Of a stretch of DNA of 55,348 nt, positions 52,971 through 55,348 are shown in pieces; the stretch's first letter is position 1, and the number at the start of each line of letters is the position of its first letter. The position numbers and the translations under genes are program-made. Source of the DNA: JBKEDS01 sp047975545 (GTDB taxonomy: Bacteria > Bacteroidota > Bacteroidia > Flavobacteriales > Flavobacteriaceae); the NCBI GenBank assembly GCA_047975545.1, contig JBKEDS010000059.1:1-55348 (forward strand), read 5' to 3'. The notes below the pieces were generated by a model. The model saw only the letters and a program-made list of their open reading frames with translations. It ran no database searches and was not told the DNA's origin.

Positions 52971-53196
52971 TGGCTTGTAGTTAAACAGTGCTGTTAAGGC
53001 GTTGTTAAATATTGAAATAGCAAAAAACCGCTAATATAAAAAAATCATTGGTGTTTAGCAAAAAGACTTTTTTAAGCCTAAGCTTTAGTTTATATTATAA
53101 ATTAATTTTGAAGCGCCTTGGTGATTAATATATTTTGAAAAGCAGCCAACCCCTTTAAAATATCACATGAAGTTTCGTCTTACGGTTTGAATTTTC

Positions 53197-53204
53197 TACT
53201 TTTG
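53197..53204 (+). promoter_or_regulatory. Promoter -7 element of the ABC-F gene
   Basis: TACTTTTG lies in the 347-nt divergent spacer 52953-53299. It would give an ABC-F leader of about 90 nt. No upstream peptide of clear quality was seen in that leader. Confidence 0.5.
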
Positions 53205-53299
53205 CACAAATTTGCAATAAGATTTACGTTAAATACCGCTTGTATAGGGGATTGCAAATAAAAATTACATATTAATCTGAGTTAAAATTATACCAATTT

Positions 53300-54925
53300 A
53301 TGTTATCAGTATCAAATTTATCAGTACAATTTGGAAAACGCGTGTTGTTTGATGAAGTAAGCACCACCTTTACTTCTGGGAATTGCTACGGAATTATTGG
53401 TGCCAATGGTGCCGGTAAATCAACGTTTTTAAAAATTATCTCAGGAAAACAAGATTCTACCTCTGGCCATGTGCACTTAGAGCCAGGAAAACGCATGTCG
53501 GTTTTAGAGCAAAATCACAATTTATACGACGAGCATACCGTTTTAGAAACCGTTTTAATGGGAAATAAACCCCTATATAAAATAAAAACTGAAATTGATG
53601 CTTTGTATGCCGATTATAGCGATGAAAATGCTGAAAAAATTGGTGAGCTTCAAGTGCAATTTGAAGAAATGAACGGTTGGAATGCCGATAGCGATGCTGC
53701 AGCCATGTTATCGAATCTAGATATTAAAGAAGAATTTCATTATACCTTAATGAAAGATTTAGATGGAAAACAAAAAGTACGCGTGCTTTTAGCTCAGGCG
53801 TTATTTGGAAATCCAGACGTGCTCATTATGGATGAGCCTACCAACGACTTGGATTACGAAACCATTTCGTGGTTAGAAAACTTTTTGGCTAATTACGAAA
53901 ACTGCGTTATTGTTGTATCACACGACCGTCACTTTTTGGATGCCGTTTGTACACACATTTCAGATATCGACTTCGGAAAAATAAACCATTATTCAGGAAA
54001 CTATACGTTTTGGTACGAATCGTCGCAATTAGCTGCACGCCAACGTGCACAACAAAACAAAAAAGCCGAAGAAAAGAAAAAAGAATTAGAAGAATTTATC
54101 CGTCGTTTTTCTGCTAACGTAGCTAAAAGTAAACAAGCCACCAGTAGAAAGAAAATGATTGATAAATTAAACATTGAAGATATTAGACCTACAAGCCGTC
54201 GCTATCCAGCCATTATTTTTGAGCGCGAGCGCGAGGCAGGCGATCAAATTTTAAATGTTCAAGGTTTAGCTGCTTCTATTGATGGTGAAACCTTATTTAA
54301 AGACATCGATTTAAATTTAGCTAAAGGCGATAAAGTGGTTGTGTTTTCAAGAGATTCTAGAGCAACAACAGCTTTTTATCAAATAATAAATAGCAAACAA
54401 AATGCCGATGCAGGAAAGTTCGACTGGGGTGTAACAACTACACAATCGTATTTACCATTAGATAATAGTGAGTATTTTCAAAATGATTTATCACTTGTAG
54501 AATGGTTACGCCAATGGGCAAAAACCGAAGAAGAACGTGAGGAAGTTCACATTCGTGGTTTTCTTGGAAAAATGATTTTTAGTGGCGAAGAAGCTTTAAA
54601 AAAATCGAATGTATTGTCTGGAGGTGAAAAAGTACGTTGCATGTTAAGTAGAATGATGATGACCAGAGCCAACGTATTAATGCTAGACGAACCTACCAAC
54701 CACTTAGACTTAGAAAGTATTACGGCGTTTAACAATTCGCTAACCAATTTTAAAGGCACCATTTTGTTTACCACACACGATCATGAGTTTGCGCAAACGG
54801 TAGCCAATAGGGTAGTAGAGTTAACACCAAACGGCGTAATAGACCGTTACACCACGTTTGATGAATACATGCAAGACCCAAAAATAAAGGAAATGCGTAA
54901 TAAAATGTATTCGGTAACAGTATAA
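53300..54925 (+). CDS. ABC-F family ATPase (YbiT-like)
   Basis: This soluble twin-ATPase acts on ribosomes rather than in transport. The 541-aa protein has NBD1 with Walker A GANGAGKSTF (about 34), a weak signature (DLDGKQKVRVLLAQAL) and Walker B LIMDEPTNDLD. A P-site-tRNA-interaction linker follows with KKAEEKKKELEEFIRRFSAN. NBD2 has signature LSGGEKVRCMLSR and Walker B LMLDEPTNHLD. NBD2's Walker A position reads VVFSRDSRATTAFY in place of GxNGxGKT, so that ATP site looks degenerate. The C-terminus has no extra coiled-coil domain. A strong terminator follows. Confidence 0.93.
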   Translation: MLSVSNLSVQFGKRVLFDEVSTTFTSGNCYGIIGANGAGKSTFLKIISGKQDSTSGHVHLEPGKRMSVLEQNHNLYDEHTVLETVLMGNKPLYKIKTEIDALYADYSDENAEKIGELQVQFEEMNGWNADSDAAAMLSNLDIKEEFHYTLMKDLDGKQKVRVLLAQALFGNPDVLIMDEPTNDLDYETISWLENFLANYENCVIVVSHDRHFLDAVCTHISDIDFGKINHYSGNYTFWYESSQLAARQRAQQNKKAEEKKKELEEFIRRFSANVAKSKQATSRKKMIDKLNIEDIRPTSRRYPAIIFEREREAGDQILNVQGLAASIDGETLFKDIDLNLAKGDKVVVFSRDSRATTAFYQIINSKQNADAGKFDWGVTTTQSYLPLDNSEYFQNDLSLVEWLRQWAKTEEEREEVHIRGFLGKMIFSGEEALKKSNVLSGGEKVRCMLSRMMMTRANVLMLDEPTNHLDLESITAFNNSLTNFKGTILFTTHDHEFAQTVANRVVELTPNGVIDRYTTFDEYMQDPKIKEMRNKMYSVTV

Positions 54926-54930
54926 GAAAT

Positions 54931-54970
54931 AAAAAAAGAGGTTGTTTAACATGAAGCAACCTCTTTTTTT
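54931..54970. terminator. Bidirectional terminator between ABC-F and DUF2007 genes
   Basis: AAAAAAAGAGGTTG (54931-54944) and CAACCTCTTTTTTT (54957-54970) form a 14-bp stem with U-tracts on both strands. It serves both convergent genes. Confidence 0.92.
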
Positions 54971-54987
54971 ATAGCATTTGTTAAAAC

Positions 54988-55227
54988 TTAAGCTTCTAAT
55001 TCCGAAGTAATATCATCAATAATTTTTGTGGCTTTTTCAAGTTCATCTTTGTTTACAAAAACTTCTTGAAAACCAGGAAAAATGCCACCTCCAAATCCGC
55101 CCAAGCGCGCCGATTCGGTTTGGTCTTTAACTACAGCGCTAATATCTACAGTTTCAAGCTCAGCAAGAATACGTCTTACAATAATCATATCGCCTGTATA
55201 AATTTTTATGTAATTAGAATCACTCAT
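54988..55227 (-). CDS. DUF2007 small protein
   Basis: The 79-aa cytosolic protein starts at ATG 55227 (MSDSNYIKIYTGDM). An upstream in-frame start at 55299 would add an implausible hydrophobic/basic lead. It has the layout of DUF2007 (putative signal-transducing): YIKIYTGDMIIVRRILAELE, then DISAVVKDQTESARLGGFGG and FQEVFVNKDELEKATKIID. This PII-like compact alpha/beta unit occurs alone in many Bacteroidota. Its partner is unknown. No feature was seen from 55228 to the window end. Confidence 0.78.
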   Translation of the reverse strand: MSDSNYIKIYTGDMIIVRRILAELETVDISAVVKDQTESARLGGFGGGIFPGFQEVFVNKDELEKATKIIDDITSELEA

Positions 55228-55348
55228 AGTATTTAGGTTAAAGGGTTTAATATAAATATACAATTTTTTATTGATATTTCCTTTAAAAAGCAACATCATA
55301 AGGGATCATTCCCAATTGTTGTGTTTTTATTTTAGTACTTATACCCTA

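Overview
The window reads as chromosomal DNA of a Bacteroidota bacterium, most likely a marine or otherwise polysaccharide-degrading Flavobacteriaceae. The evidence is a hybrid two-component regulator next to a SusC/SusD pair, TonB-linked outer-membrane proteins, a CzcA-TolC fusion, an S46 dipeptidyl-peptidase, Bacteroidota-type promoters (TAnnTTTG at about -7, sometimes with TTG 18-19 nt upstream) and AT-rich spacers with almost no Shine-Dalgarno sequences. No tRNA, rRNA, CRISPR array, transposase or phage gene was recognised.

Layout. 1-12 kb is a compact polysaccharide utilisation locus (PUL). A hybrid two-component sensor, cut by the left edge, is divergent from a GH109-like Gfo/Idh/MocA enzyme, SusC, SusD and a DUF5077/DUF3472 lipoprotein whose 5' end carries an apparent +1 frameshift. 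12.4-17 kb holds an octaheme cytochrome c with HEAT and TPR repeats, then a leftward MscS channel, a DUF3817 protein and a VTT-domain membrane protein. 17-25 kb is housekeeping: rpsA, a WD40-like lipoprotein, pyrR-pyrB, a small STAS-like protein, rnz, pdxH and a CAP-domain lipoprotein. 25.3-29.1 kb has a short palindromic mobile-like repeat followed by a SixA-type phosphatase, ppk1 and ppx (polyphosphate metabolism). 29.1-35.9 kb has a beta-barrel protein, a gene remnant and a metal-efflux set (His/Cys-rich DUF6660 protein, CzcA-TolC fusion, CzcB adaptor). 35.9-41 kb runs leftward: GH53 galactanase, a DASS anion symporter and an S46 peptidase. 41-46 kb runs rightward: a Crp/Fnr regulator, a plug/vWA fusion protein and an OmpA-family protein. 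46-50.5 kb runs leftward: a coiled-coil membrane protein, a small secreted protein, a NudK-type Nudix hydrolase, an unknown anchored protein, a second palindromic element with a 17-bp flanking direct repeat, and a glutaminyl cyclotransferase. The SRP RNA (ffs) lies at 50.54 kb. From 50.7 kb to the end come an SDR oxidoreductase, a thioredoxin-like lipoprotein without CxxC, an ABC-F ATPase and a DUF2007 protein, in visibly more AT-rich codon usage.

How the genes work together. The PUL can sense, import and trim a glycan (N-acetylgalactosamine-linked if the GH109 assignment holds). GH53 implies galactan use but lies apart from any SusC/D pair. Ppk1 and Ppx make and degrade polyphosphate. The Czc genes give a complete tripartite metal pump from two large polypeptides. 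I found no clearly new multi-gene system. The most unusual items are the slippery-stop frameshift in the DUF3472 gene, the duplicated plug module fused to a vWA domain, the two palindromic insertion-like elements and the degenerate second ATP site of the ABC-F protein.
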